Shown here piece after piece: positions 46,090 through 55,141 of a stretch of 64,000 nt of DNA. Origin of the DNA: an uncultured Opitutales bacterium (lineage in GTDB: Bacteria > Verrucomicrobiota > Verrucomicrobiia > Opitutales > Intestinicryptomonadaceae); NCBI GenBank assembly GCA_900547395.1, contig URGP01000011.1, forward strand, positions 15,492 through 79,491, read 5' to 3'. The position numbers and the translations under genes were made by a program. The notes beneath the pieces were generated by a model. It worked only from the letters and a program-made list of their open reading frames with translations, was not told the origin of the DNA and made no database searches. The first letter of the stretch is position 1, and every line of letters begins with the position of its first letter.

Positions 46090-46776
46090 ATGAAAAAAAT
46101 ATTTGTATTTTCAGTTGTCGCGGCGGCTTCGATGCTATTAGCTTTTGCCGCTCCGAAAAAGGAAGTTTTCGTAAAGGAAGCGCAAGTTCTTTCAAAGGTT
46201 GACAGCGCGAAGTCGAACTCAAAAAAGTGGCCTTCTTCGGTTGCTATTTTTAAGGACGACATGTCTGCCGCAAAATCTGCGCAAAAGAACTGGACTATTG
46301 AAAGAGGCGAATTGAAAGGCTCGGAAGGCGCTCCCTTGGTTATAAAAAATGCAAAGGGCGTTTACGCAATTTCCCTTGAATTTAACGCCGACGAAGCGGG
46401 AGAAGGCTGCATATTCGTGCGCGCGCCCAAGGGCGATGTCTCGAAGGCTGTCCGCATAAAGCTTTGCCAGCTCAATTCCGACAAAGGCGAAACTTCGATA
46501 GGCCCCATAAACGGCGTAATTAAGCCGGGCAACAAATTTAACGAAACAAAAGACGGACGCTGGTCCAGAATTATGATTTTCGTTGAAGAAAACGGCGTAA
46601 GGGTTACTCCCAACACAAACCTTTGCGGGCACTATGCCGACCGCAATTTCCTGACTTACAAGTGGGAGGACATCTCAAAGAAGTCGGGTTATGAAGTCGC
46701 GGGCGAAGGCGAAGCGGGCTTCCTTTGCGAAAAGGGAAACCTGAAATTTAAGAACATAACCATTACGGTGTTCTAA
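46090..46776 (+). CDS. Secreted 3-keto-glycoside hydrolase-like protein (DUF1080 family)
   Basis: 228 residues with a signal peptide (1-20, ending FAA). The rest is a concanavalin-like beta-sandwich: NWTIERGELKGSEGAPLVI (the W-x-(V/I)-x-x-G-x-L entry of DUF1080), YAISLEFNADEAGEGCIFVR (the F.L..EFR pattern), and the closing NLKFKNITITVF. DUF1080 members cleave 3-keto-disaccharides or 3-keto-glycosides. Its pairing with a Gfo/Idh oxidoreductase 17 bases upstream fits an oxidise-then-cleave pathway. The fit is remote, so function is tentative. GAAAGG precedes the start. Confidence 0.65.
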   Translation: MKKIFVFSVVAAASMLLAFAAPKKEVFVKEAQVLSKVDSAKSNSKKWPSSVAIFKDDMSAAKSAQKNWTIERGELKGSEGAPLVIKNAKGVYAISLEFNADEAGEGCIFVRAPKGDVSKAVRIKLCQLNSDKGETSIGPINGVIKPGNKFNETKDGRWSRIMIFVEENGVRVTPNTNLCGHYADRNFLTYKWEDISKKSGYEVAGEGEAGFLCEKGNLKFKNITITVF

Positions 46777-46794
46777 AAAGCAGGGCGTTTTTAC

Positions 46795-46830
46795 AAAAAT
46801 CCGCATTGATTCTTTTTGATGCGGATTTTT
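46795..46830 (+). terminator. Intrinsic terminator of the Gfo/Idh operon
   Basis: Perfect 12-bp stem AAAAATCCGCAT / ATGCGGATTTTT around a 12-base loop, 18 bases after the stop. Confidence 0.9.
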
Positions 46831-46918
46831 TTGCACCTTTAAAATTCCCTGTTCGAAATTGCACGCTTTTGCGGAACGGGGCGTTATTCTAAAAATATTG
46901 CTATTTTTCTGTTTTTTA

Positions 46919-46947
46919 TTGAAAAACAAATAATTTAAAAACATAAT
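46919..46947 (+). promoter_or_regulatory. Sigma-70-type promoter of the MFS-ROK operon
   Basis: TTGAAA (46919-46924), 17-bp spacer, CATAAT (46942-46947): five of six consensus bases in each box. Transcription would start about 19 bases before the ATG at 46973. Confidence 0.6.
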
Positions 46948-46972
46948 TTAAGCTTTATAACAAAAACTTTCT

Positions 46973-48187
46973 ATGAAACTTAAAACACTGCCAATATTTT
47001 TTGCTTTCCTTTGCATGGGCTTTGGCGACGCGGTTAATTCTTTCGTCGGCATAGCAAAGGGAAAATTCCAACTCGACAACTTCGAGGCGAATTTAATCGC
47101 CTTTGCGGGGTTTATAATGTTCGGGCTTTTGTCTGTCCCGATGGGCATAATCCAGTCTAAAATCGGCAAGAAAAAAACGCTTTTGACGGGCTTAATCATA
47201 GCGTTTGCGGGCGTCGCATCTGTGATGGTTTTGGGAGTGGATAAATTTTCGATTTTCCTTTCGGCAATTTTGATGCTTGGCGCGGGGGCTACTATTTTGC
47301 AGGTTTCGGGAAATCCCATCATGCGCGATGTTTCCGACGAGGGGCAGTATTCAAGCAATCTTTCGCTTGGGCAGTTTGTCAAGGCGATAGGCTCTTTCAC
47401 TGCTCCCGCGGTTTTCACCATTGCGGCGTTGAAGGGCTACACCGAGGAAAAATGCTGGCCCGTGCTTTTGCCGATTTTTGCCGTTTCCATTTTAATTACC
47501 ATAATTTCCGTCGCGTCGTTAAAAATTGAGGAAAAGTCTTCCGAACGCGCGGCGTCGATAGGCTCTTGCCTGTCGATGTTGGGAAATCCGTTTGTTTTGA
47601 TGATGGTTGCGGGGATTTTTTTATATGTCGGCGCGGAAGTCTGCATAGGGTCGGGAATGCCCGTTTACTTTAAGTCCAAGTTCGGCTTTTCGATGGAGTC
47701 GGCAACGCAGTTTGTTACATATTTTTACATAGCAATTATGGTTGCGCGTTTCTTGGGCGCGGTAATTCTTAAAATGATTACGCCTAAGTCGTTTTTGATT
47801 TTTACTTCTATTCTTTCCCTGGCGGGTTTTGCGATGCTTGCGGAAGGCGGAAAAACGTTTACCATTGCGGCGTTGTTTGTGATAGCTTTCGGCTTTGCAA
47901 ACATGTTCCCGCTGATATTTTCCATTGCCATAGACAAAATGCCCGAAAAGTCGAACGAGCTTTCGGGGCTTATGATTACCGCAATTTGCGGCGGCGCGTT
48001 TATTCCGCTTGTCATGGGCAGGCTTGCCGACAAGTTTGATACTAAAACAGAAGAAATTGTAAATGGCGCGGTTCAGATTGTTTCAAATGGAGACGGCAAT
48101 TTAATAGGCTTTATCGTTCCCGCGCTTTGCACGGTTTACATTTTGGCGGTTGGTTTTTTGGTAAAACCTTCAAACAAGCAGAATTAA
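46973..48187 (+). CDS. MFS sugar transporter (FHS/FucP-like)
   Basis: 404 residues, 12 predicted helices. The first helix FFAFLCMGFGDAVNSFVG and the loop between helices 2 and 3 (GIIQSKIGKKKTLLTG) fit MFS sugar carriers. The helix 4 region LQVSGNPIMRDVS resembles the Q-x-x-x-NP pattern of fucose/glucose/galactose:H+ symporters. It is 32 bases upstream of a ROK kinase gene, so it probably imports the monosaccharide that the kinase phosphorylates. A 16-bp duplication covers its stop codon. Confidence 0.87.
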   Translation: MKLKTLPIFFAFLCMGFGDAVNSFVGIAKGKFQLDNFEANLIAFAGFIMFGLLSVPMGIIQSKIGKKKTLLTGLIIAFAGVASVMVLGVDKFSIFLSAILMLGAGATILQVSGNPIMRDVSDEGQYSSNLSLGQFVKAIGSFTAPAVFTIAALKGYTEEKCWPVLLPIFAVSILITIISVASLKIEEKSSERAASIGSCLSMLGNPFVLMMVAGIFLYVGAEVCIGSGMPVYFKSKFGFSMESATQFVTYFYIAIMVARFLGAVILKMITPKSFLIFTSILSLAGFAMLAEGGKTFTIAALFVIAFGFANMFPLIFSIAIDKMPEKSNELSGLMITAICGGAFIPLVMGRLADKFDTKTEEIVNGAVQIVSNGDGNLIGFIVPALCTVYILAVGFLVKPSNKQN

Positions 48188-48206
48188 AAACAAGCAGAAT
48201 TAAAAA
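48175..48206 (+). repeat. 16-bp tandem duplication over the MFS stop codon
   Basis: CAAGCAGAATTAAAAA occurs twice head to tail (48175-48190, 48191-48206). The first copy contains the TAA stop of the MFS gene; the second forms most of the spacer before the ROK kinase ribosome site. Confidence 0.9.
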
Positions 48207-48219
48207 CAGGAAGATTTTT

Positions 48220-49329
48220 ATGAATTACGAAAATGACAACAGAGTGGTTTTGACTCTTGATGCGGGCGGCACGAATTTCGTGTTTGTCGCAATGAAAGGC
48301 GGCAAACAGCTTGGGGAGAGCGTGCGCCTGCCTTCGGAGTCGAAGGATTTGGACAAGTCCATTGCGAATATGAAAGAGGGATTTCGCAGGCTCATCGGGC
48401 AGATTGGCGAAAAGCCTGCCGCGATAAGCTTCGCATTCCCGGGGCCTGCTGATTATCCGAACGGCATTATTTACAACGTCGGCAATCTGCCCGCGTTTGC
48501 AGGCGGCGTTGCATTGGCTGACGTATTAAAGGACGAATTCGGCGTTCCCGTCTTCATCAATAACGACGGCGACTTGTTTGTTTACGGAGAGGCAATCGCG
48601 GGCTTTTTGCCGTACGTCAACAAGAAGCTTGAAGAGGCGGGAAGCAGCAAGCGTTATAAAAAACTCTTCGGCGTCACTTTGGGCACGGGTTTTGGCGGAG
48701 GCTTGGTTGCCGACGGGGAGCTTTATATCGGCGACAATTCAAATGCGACGGAAGTTTGGCTCTTGCAAAACGGCTTGCATCCCGACTGCATTGCCGAAGA
48801 GGGGGCTTGCATACGCGCGGTTCAAAAGGCGTATGCCCGCAGGGTAGGCGCGCAAGACTACGCCGCGCTTTCGCCGAAAGACATTGAAGACATTGCGCTT
48901 GGCAAGCTTGAAGGCGACAGGCAGGCGGCGGTTGAAGCTTACGAGGAAATGGGGCATGTCATGGGAGACGCTCTTTCGACAGCCGCGACTTTGTTCGACT
49001 CTTTGATTGTAATCGGCGGCGGTTTGTCTTACGGGCACAGGCTCTTTATGAATTCAATTTTAAAGCGCATGAACGGCACAATAAAAAAGTACGACGGCAC
49101 TGTTTTGCCGCGTCTTGCGCAAAAGGCTTACAACCTTGAAGACGAAGGCGAACTTGCCGAGTTTGTCAATGGAAGCGAAAAGAAAATCAAGGTTTACGGC
49201 TCTGACAGGGAAGTGGTATTCGACCCCGTAAAACGCATCGGCATCGGTGTTTCGAAGCTCGGAACTTCGGAAGCCGTCGCAGTCGGGGCGTACGCTTTCG
49301 CGCTTCATAAAATCGACTCTCAAAAGTAA
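48220..49329 (+). CDS. ROK-family sugar kinase
   Basis: 369 residues, longer than usual ROK kinases (about 300). Phosphate loop LTLDAGGTNFVFVAM, SFAFPGPADYPNG, catalytic FINNDGDLFVYGE with the base aspartate, VTLGTGFGGG, and LIVIGGGLSYG. The zinc-binding cysteine motif of NagC/glucokinase-type ROK proteins is missing, and there is no DNA-binding domain, so it is a kinase. An extra C-terminal block (about 285-350) includes LAEFVNGSEKKIKVYGSDR. AGGAAG precedes the start at 48220; the longer frame from 48127 lies in the MFS gene. Probable substrate: the MFS cargo. Confidence 0.87.
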   Translation: MNYENDNRVVLTLDAGGTNFVFVAMKGGKQLGESVRLPSESKDLDKSIANMKEGFRRLIGQIGEKPAAISFAFPGPADYPNGIIYNVGNLPAFAGGVALADVLKDEFGVPVFINNDGDLFVYGEAIAGFLPYVNKKLEEAGSSKRYKKLFGVTLGTGFGGGLVADGELYIGDNSNATEVWLLQNGLHPDCIAEEGACIRAVQKAYARRVGAQDYAALSPKDIEDIALGKLEGDRQAAVEAYEEMGHVMGDALSTAATLFDSLIVIGGGLSYGHRLFMNSILKRMNGTIKKYDGTVLPRLAQKAYNLEDEGELAEFVNGSEKKIKVYGSDREVVFDPVKRIGIGVSKLGTSEAVAVGAYAFALHKIDSQK

Positions 49330-49348
49330 TTTTGCTTTTTCGCAAAAC

Positions 49349-49384
49349 AAAAACGGCTCTGAGCTTTATGCCCGAGCCGTTTTT
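49349..49384. terminator. Bidirectional terminator between ROK kinase and pheA
   Basis: 11-bp stem AAAAACGGCTC / GAGCCGTTTTT around a 14-base loop, between convergent genes. Confidence 0.88.
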
Positions 49385-49407
49385 TTGCCGTTTCAAACAA
49401 TCCCCTG

Positions 49408-50472
49408 CTATTTTACGGGATAAGAGCCGAGCCATTTGATTTTTGGAAGAGACATTTCAAGTTCTTTGAAGACCCTTCTGGTGGCTTCGTCTTCCCAATG
49501 CCCCAAAAAGTCGATGAAAAACAGGTAGTCCCACGCTTTTTTGCGGCTTGGGCGGGACTCAATCCTTGTTAGGTTTATGTTGTTGCGGTTAAAGGGCATA
49601 ATCATGTCGCAAAGAGCTCCCGGGCGGTCGTTTAAAGACAAGACAACGCTCGTTTTGTATTCGACGTTTTCAGCCTTTGACGGCTCTTTTTGCCCGATTA
49701 CCAAGAAGCGTGTTATGTTTTCGTGCTTGTCTTGAATTCCTTTTTCAATGACGGGCACCCCGTAAAAATCGGACGCGACTTCGCTTGCGATTGCCGCGAT
49801 TTCAGGATTTTCATGGGCGAGTTTTACCGCGAGGCTCGTGCTTTCCACATACTCTATGTCGGCATTCGGCAGGTTGCGGCGTATCCAGTTTCTGCACTGA
49901 CCTATCGCCTGGTCTTTAGAGCATATCTTGCGGATTTCTGCAAGCTTACCGCGCGAAATCAAGCATTGCTCGATTTTTAGATATATCTGCCCAACAATCA
50001 TGAGCTTTGATTCTGCGAGCATATCCATTGTGTGGAAAACCGCGCCTTCCGTGGAATTTTCAATGGGCAGAACCCCGTAGTCGCATTCTCCGAGTTCGAC
50101 GGACGTGAAAATGTCGGGGATAGAGTGCATTGCACGGTATTCGACGCTTGAGCCGAAGTTTTTTATTGCCGCCTGCTGGGTGAAAGTCGCAACGGGCCCC
50201 AAATATGCAACTTGCAGTTTTTTTTCAGCCGAAATTGAGGCTGATATGATTTCCCTGTAAATCGCCTTCAAGGCTTCTTCGTCTATTCTGCCCGCGTTTT
50301 TTTTGACAAGATTTTCAAATACTTTGCTTTCCCTGCTCGGCACATAGATGTTCTCGCCATTTTCGAGTTTTATCCTGCCTATTTCTTTTGCGCATGAAAT
50401 TCGTTTTTCAAGCAGGTTTAATATCTGCGTGTCGAGGCTGTCTATTTGCTCTCTGAAAGTGTTTTTGTCCAT
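49408..50472 (-). CDS. pheA: Bifunctional chorismate mutase / prephenate dehydratase (P-protein)
   Basis: 354 residues. AroQ chorismate mutase (1-85: FREQIDSLDTQILNLLEKRISCAKEIG), prephenate dehydratase (about 87-265: VAYLGPVATFTQQAA, DYGVLPIENSTEGAV, KHENITRFLVIG with the catalytic Thr-Arg-Phe), and an ACT domain (about 275-350: PGALCDMIMPFNRNNINLTRIESRP, partly quoted) for phenylalanine feedback. All three parts are complete. It follows scpB by 56 bases on the same strand. Confidence 0.96.
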   Translation of the reverse strand: MDKNTFREQIDSLDTQILNLLEKRISCAKEIGRIKLENGENIYVPSRESKVFENLVKKNAGRIDEEALKAIYREIISASISAEKKLQVAYLGPVATFTQQAAIKNFGSSVEYRAMHSIPDIFTSVELGECDYGVLPIENSTEGAVFHTMDMLAESKLMIVGQIYLKIEQCLISRGKLAEIRKICSKDQAIGQCRNWIRRNLPNADIEYVESTSLAVKLAHENPEIAAIASEVASDFYGVPVIEKGIQDKHENITRFLVIGQKEPSKAENVEYKTSVVLSLNDRPGALCDMIMPFNRNNINLTRIESRPSRKKAWDYLFFIDFLGHWEDEATRRVFKELEMSLPKIKWLGSYPVK

Positions 50473-50528
50473 AAATTTTCCAATTACTTTTTTATTAAAG
50501 CGTGCGGGAAATTTTTTTTAAAGAAAAA

Positions 50529-51311
50529 TCATTCCGAAATTTCCCGATTTTCCTGATGGAGTTCGGAATTTTTATTTGTGCTTGGCGCATCCAGATTTGC
50601 AATTTCAGCCCCGTCTTTTTCAGAGGCAAGCCCGACGTCTTCGTTTTTGATTTCTTTCGGGTTGCTTGCCCTGCGTATCCATTCCGAAATTTGATTGGGG
50701 CTTAAAACGTCGGAGGCGGGAAGCTCCTCTATAGAGGTTATGCCGATAAATTCCAAAAAGGCGGAAGTCGTGCCGTATTGCAGGGGACGCCCGGGCAGGT
50801 CGGCCCTGCCTGTTATTTGTATAAGCTCCTTGTCGGAAAGCCTTGCGATTGCGGAATCCGCGCTGACACCCCTTATTGCTTCTATTTCAGCTCTTGTGAC
50901 AGGCTGGCGGTAGGCTATTATTGCGAGGGTTTCAAGAGCTGCCTGCGTCAGGCGTTGAGGGCGGGGGTCGTTTCTTAACAGCCTCACCCAGTCTGCATAG
51001 TCGGGAGAAATCGAGAGCTTGAAGCCGTTGGGACCCTGCAAAATTTTGTAAACTTCGCGGTTTTCTTCAAATTCGCCCGACATAGCGTCTATCGCCTCTC
51101 TGATTTGCGTGGCGGTGAGCAGGGTAGGGACTTGGGCTATGATTTCGTCAATCACGCCTTGTTCCCCGCTTTCGGAGTCTTCGTTTTGCTCCTGCGCCTT
51201 GTCGTTTTCTTCGTGGTAGCGGGTAATGACTGCCTGGATGTCTTTTATGGAGAGCCATTCGCTTGTCGAAAACAACAATGCCTTTAAAATTTTCTTCAGA
51301 TTAAATTCCAT
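50529..51311 (-). CDS. scpB: Segregation and condensation protein B
   Basis: 260 residues with two winged-helix domains: the N-terminal one starts LKKILKALLFSTSEWLSIKDI and the second carries the signature LTQAALETLAIIAYRQPVTR and IRGVSADSAIARLSDKELI, then GRPLQYGTTSAFLEFIGI. Two acidic low-complexity stretches (about 34-52 and the C-terminal 35 residues) look disordered. It is a kleisin partner in the SMC complex. scpA, normally adjacent, is not here. Divergent from ilvD. Confidence 0.93.
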   Translation of the reverse strand: MEFNLKKILKALLFSTSEWLSIKDIQAVITRYHEENDKAQEQNEDSESGEQGVIDEIIAQVPTLLTATQIREAIDAMSGEFEENREVYKILQGPNGFKLSISPDYADWVRLLRNDPRPQRLTQAALETLAIIAYRQPVTRAEIEAIRGVSADSAIARLSDKELIQITGRADLPGRPLQYGTTSAFLEFIGITSIEELPASDVLSPNQISEWIRRASNPKEIKNEDVGLASEKDGAEIANLDAPSTNKNSELHQENREISE

Positions 51312-51372
51312 GTAAAAAAAACTTTACCTTATAGAATTAAAGTCATTTTATAATCTCACAACAAAAAAATTT

Positions 51373-53196
51373 ATGTTTACAAGAAAATCCAAAAAAAGTT
51401 TTGAAGGCAGGAATATGGCGGGGGCGCGTTCTCTCTGGCGCGCGACGGGCGTAAAAGAGGGCGATTTTAAAAAGCCGCTCATAGCAGTCGCCAATTCTTT
51501 CACCCAGTTTGTCCCCGGCCACGTCCATCTTGACGAAGTCGGAAAATTCGTATGCCAAAAGATAGAGGAGTTCGGCGGCATAGCAAAAGAGTTCAACACT
51601 ATCGCAATCGACGACGGCATCGCAATGGGGCATGGCGGAATGCTTTACTCTCTCCCATCGCGCGAGCTTATTGCAGACAGCGTTGAATACATGGTAAACG
51701 CCCACTGCGCGGACGCCTTAATCTGCATTTCGAACTGCGACAAGATTACGCCTGGAATGATGATGGCGGCAATGCGCCTCAACATACCGACGATATTTGT
51801 AAGCGGAGGCCCCATGGAGTCCGCAAAAATCGTGGTTGACGGCGTTGAAAAGCAGATTGACATGATTGATTCCATGGTTGCGGGCGCAAACCCGAAGATT
51901 AGCGATGAGACTGCTCTTGAAATCGAACGTGCCGCTTGTCCTACTTGCGGTTCGTGCGCGGGAATGTTCACCGCAAATTCGATGAACTGTCTGATGGAGG
52001 CAATCGGAATGGCTCTTCCGGGCAACGGCACAACCGTTGCGACTCATACGGAGCGCAAAAATCTCTTTGAAAAGGCGGCAAAGCGGATTGTCGAAATGGC
52101 AATCGAATATTACGACAAGGAAAATGTTTCGATTTTGCCGCGCTCGATAGCGACCCGCGCCGCATTCTTAAACGCGATGAAGCTTGACATCGCAATGGGC
52201 GGAAGCACGAACACCGTTTTGCACCTTCTTGCAATCGCCCGCGAAGGCGAAGTCAACTTTTCAATGCGCGACATAGATTCCCTTTCAAGAGTTACTCCGC
52301 ACCTTTGCAAGGTTTCGCCGAGCGTGCCAAACGTGCATGTTCAGGACGTGCACCGCGCAGGCGGCATTTACGGCATCTTGGGCGAATTAAACCGCGCTGG
52401 GCTCTTGGACGTTTCTGTTAAAAACGTCATGGGAAAAACTCTTTCGGAAACTCTCGAGAAGTTTGATGTTTTGTCTGCCGCCTGCGACGAAGAAACCAAG
52501 CATTTTTACAAGGCAACGGGCGGGGGAAAGTTCAACATCAAGGCTTTCTCGCAGTCCGCATACAACGACACTTTGGATACCGACCGCGCAAACGGGGCGA
52601 TAAGAAACATTGAAAACGCCTACTCAAAAGACGGCGGCTTGGCAGTCCTGTTCGGAAACATTGCGCGCGACGGTTGCATCGTTAAGACTGCGGGCGTTGA
52701 CAAGAGCATATTGAAGTTCAAGGGCACCGCAAAGGTTTTCCACTCCGAAGGCGACGCAAGCAAGGCAATCTTGGGCGGTGAAATCGAGCCCGGCGACGTT
52801 GTCGTAATCTTGTACGAAGGCCCCAAGGGTGGTCCGGGTATGCAGGAAATGCTTTATCCCACGACTTTCTTAAAGAGCATGGGGCTTGGCAAGCTTTGCG
52901 CGCTTTTGACCGACGGCAGATTTTCGGGCGGAACGAGCGGGCTTTCTATCGGGCACGCTTCTCCCGAAGCGGCGGACGGCGGCGACATTGCGCTAATCAA
53001 AAACGGGGACATGATTGACATTGACATTCCGAACCGCTCAATCTCGCTTTTGATTTCCGAGGACGAAATGAATGCGCGCAGGGAAGCCATGAAAAAGGAA
53101 GGCTATCTTCCCAAGCGCGACCGCGTGGTTTCCAAGGCGTTGCAGTTTTATGCCCGCAACGTTTCTTCTGCCGCAAACGGAGCTGTTCGCGTGTAG
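51373..53196 (+). CDS. ilvD: Dihydroxy-acid dehydratase
   Basis: 607 residues. Iron-sulfur dehydratase of branched-chain amino-acid and pantothenate synthesis. The cluster ligands are C122 ([11 protein letters not shown]) and C195 ([10 protein letters not shown]), matching the E. coli positions. Also seen: [32 protein letters not shown], and the C-terminal [22 protein letters not shown]. Full length. The gene stands alone with its own terminator; the other ilv/leu genes are not in the window. Confidence 0.96.
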   Translation: MFTRKSKKSFEGRNMAGARSLWRATGVKEGDFKKPLIAVANSFTQFVPGHVHLDEVGKFVCQKIEEFGGIAKEFNTIAIDDGIAMGHGGMLYSLPSRELIADSVEYMVNAHCADALICISNCDKITPGMMMAAMRLNIPTIFVSGGPMESAKIVVDGVEKQIDMIDSMVAGANPKISDETALEIERAACPTCGSCAGMFTANSMNCLMEAIGMALPGNGTTVATHTERKNLFEKAAKRIVEMAIEYYDKENVSILPRSIATRAAFLNAMKLDIAMGGSTNTVLHLLAIAREGEVNFSMRDIDSLSRVTPHLCKVSPSVPNVHVQDVHRAGGIYGILGELNRAGLLDVSVKNVMGKTLSETLEKFDVLSAACDEETKHFYKATGGGKFNIKAFSQSAYNDTLDTDRANGAIRNIENAYSKDGGLAVLFGNIARDGCIVKTAGVDKSILKFKGTAKVFHSEGDASKAILGGEIEPGDVVVILYEGPKGGPGMQEMLYPTTFLKSMGLGKLCALLTDGRFSGGTSGLSIGHASPEAADGGDIALIKNGDMIDIDIPNRSISLLISEDEMNARREAMKKEGYLPKRDRVVSKALQFYARNVSSAANGAVRV

Positions 53197-53214
53197 CTAA
53201 AATCTCTTCCAAAC

Positions 53215-53249
53215 AAAAAACGGCTTTCTTTTAAAGAGAGCCGTTTTTT
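53215..53249. terminator. Bidirectional terminator between ilvD and the response regulator
   Basis: Stem AAAAAACGGCT / AGCCGTTTTTT, with an inner TCTT/AAGA pairing, between convergent genes. Confidence 0.88.
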
Positions 53250-53269
53250 TTGCGGATTAGCTATGGTTT

Positions 53270-54601
53270 TCAGCTTTTCAGCTTGCGGTGGAGCGTTCTG
53301 CGGCTTATGCCCAAAAGTTCCGCCGCCTTGCTTTTGTTGCCGCCGCATTTTTCAACCGCTTTTTTTATGAGGGCAAGTTCGTTTTCTTTTTTGTCGAAAG
53401 TAAGAGGCGGCAAATCTTTTTCAATGGGGGGTTCGGTTTCGTAAAACCTTGCGTCGAGGGACTTTTCATCGATGACGTTTGAAGTGCGCAAAACCACCGC
53501 GTTTTCGCAGAAGTTGCGAAGCTCTCTTATGTTGCCCGGCCATTGGTAGTTTGAAAGTATTTCCATTGTCCTTGGCGATACGCTTACGTTTTTCGCGCCG
53601 TTTTCTTCGGCGTATTTTTTTATGTAGAAGTTCACAAGGGGCGCGATGTCTTCTTTGCGCTTTCGAAGCGGCGGAAGGCTTATTTCGACGACATTAAGCC
53701 TGTAATACAAGTCTTCGCGGAAATCTCCCGTGGCGGACATGGCTTTTAAGTCGCGGTTTGTGGCGCACACAAGGCGTATATCAAGCGGAGTTTCCTCCAC
53801 CGCGCCAAGCCGCTCTATCTTTCGGGTTTCCAAAAATCTTAAAAGCTTTACCTGCGTGGGAGAGTCTATTTCTCCTATTTCATCCAAAAACAAAGTTCCT
53901 CCGTTTGCCGTTTCAAAACGTCCCTCTTTGCGCATTGAAGCTCCCGTGAAAGCTCCTTTTTCGTATCCGAAAAGTTCGCTTTCGATGAGGTTTGACGGGA
54001 TTGCGGCGCAGTGGACGGGAACGAATTTTGCGTTTTTTCTGGGGGAATTTTTGTGGATAAATTCGGCGATAAGCTCTTTGCCCGTACCTGTTTCCCCTGT
54101 GAGCATAACTGTCGCCCTTGAAGAAGCGACACGCAGAGCCTGCTCCAAAACTTTTTTCATTGCGCCGCTTTCCGCGATTATTTCTGAATTTGAAACACTG
54201 CTTTTCGATTTCTTTTCGGAAATGGGAGAGGAGTTAACGGCGTTGCGCTTTTCGAGGGCGCGCGCTAAAATTGTTTCAAGGCGGTCTATGTCTATAGGTT
54301 TTGTCAGAAAATCGCTCGCCCCGTGCTTCATGGCTTCTACTGCCACGTCGATGTTGCCGTATGCGGTCATCATTATGCACGCGGGTTTGTTTGGCATACG
54401 GATTGCTTCGTCTATTAAGTTTAAGCCCGACTTGCCCGACATCCTAAGATCCGTTATTATTGCATCGAAATTTTGGGTTTGCATCAGGCGCAAGGCTTCG
54501 TCGGCGTTTGCGGCAGATGAAACATCGTAATTTTCAGACAAAGCCATTTGAAGCCCTTGGCGGGTATGCTTTTCGTCATCGACTACCAGAATTGATTGCA
54601 T
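53270..54601 (-). CDS. Sigma-54-dependent response regulator (NtrC family)
   Basis: 443 residues. Receiver domain (1-120) with D9-D10 acidic pair, phosphoacceptor D51 (IITDLRMSG) and K101. AAA+ domain with Walker A GETGTGKE (169-176), the sigma-54-contacting GAFTGA loop (216-221), and FLDEIGEI. A Fis-type HTH ends the protein (NKSKAAELLGISRRTLHRKL). All parts intact, so it can activate RpoN promoters. No histidine kinase is adjacent. It lies 9 bases after the L,D-transpeptidase gene on the same strand, so the two are co-transcribed. Confidence 0.95.
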   Translation of the reverse strand: MQSILVVDDEKHTRQGLQMALSENYDVSSAANADEALRLMQTQNFDAIITDLRMSGKSGLNLIDEAIRMPNKPACIMMTAYGNIDVAVEAMKHGASDFLTKPIDIDRLETILARALEKRNAVNSSPISEKKSKSSVSNSEIIAESGAMKKVLEQALRVASSRATVMLTGETGTGKELIAEFIHKNSPRKNAKFVPVHCAAIPSNLIESELFGYEKGAFTGASMRKEGRFETANGGTLFLDEIGEIDSPTQVKLLRFLETRKIERLGAVEETPLDIRLVCATNRDLKAMSATGDFREDLYYRLNVVEISLPPLRKRKEDIAPLVNFYIKKYAEENGAKNVSVSPRTMEILSNYQWPGNIRELRNFCENAVVLRTSNVIDEKSLDARFYETEPPIEKDLPPLTFDKKENELALIKKAVEKCGGNKSKAAELLGISRRTLHRKLKS

Positions 54602-54610
54602 TAAATTCCC

Positions 54611-55141
54611 TTATTTTTCTATATACACAATAGAGCCGTCTTCGGTTTCGTCAAAAATTTTTTTAAGATTTTGAGAGCCTATCAGTATGCAGCCGTGGCT
54701 GTTGGGCGTGCCGATTTTGTCCTCTTGGTTTGTGCCGTGGATATAAACATAGCGCGAGTATGTGTCGAATTTGCCGCCGCTGTTCAAGCCTTCTTCAAGC
54801 CCTCTAAGGCGCATTATTCTGCCGAGTATGAGGTTTTTCTTTTTCTCTTCGTCAGTCTGTTCGGACAAGAGACCATCGGGTTTTCTTGCACGAAAAACCG
54901 TGTCAAGAGGCAATCCGTCCCCGATTTTGCCGTCGATTTTGTGAAGCCCCCAAGGAGTGCCGAGAGAACCCTCCACGCAAGACGGCGGATTGCGCGAAGT
55001 CGAAACTGGATATTCCGCAATTAGAGACTTTTCTTCAAAAAGATAAAGTTTTTGCTTGGCAATTTTTACAAAAATACAATGCTTTGTAGGTTTAACATTG
55101 TGTTTTGCACAAACTTTAAAAATTTCATCAATAATATCCAT
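54611..55141 (-). CDS. L,D-transpeptidase (YkuD domain) without signal peptide
   Basis: 176 residues. YkuD catalytic motif YIHGTNQEDKIG...SHGCILI with H135, H149 and nucleophile C151. The domain starts almost at the N-terminus (VKIAKQKLYLFEEKSLIAEY). Such enzymes make 3-3 peptidoglycan links or attach proteins to peptidoglycan in the periplasm, yet no Sec, Tat or membrane segment is visible. Its start codon overlaps that of asd on the opposite strand. Followed by the sigma-54 regulator after 9 bases. It could use an upstream non-standard start, but the upstream frame would lie in asd. Confidence 0.88.
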   Translation of the reverse strand: MDIIDEIFKVCAKHNVKPTKHCIFVKIAKQKLYLFEEKSLIAEYPVSTSRNPPSCVEGSLGTPWGLHKIDGKIGDGLPLDTVFRARKPDGLLSEQTDEEKKKNLILGRIMRLRGLEEGLNSGGKFDTYSRYVYIHGTNQEDKIGTPNSHGCILIGSQNLKKIFDETEDGSIVYIEK

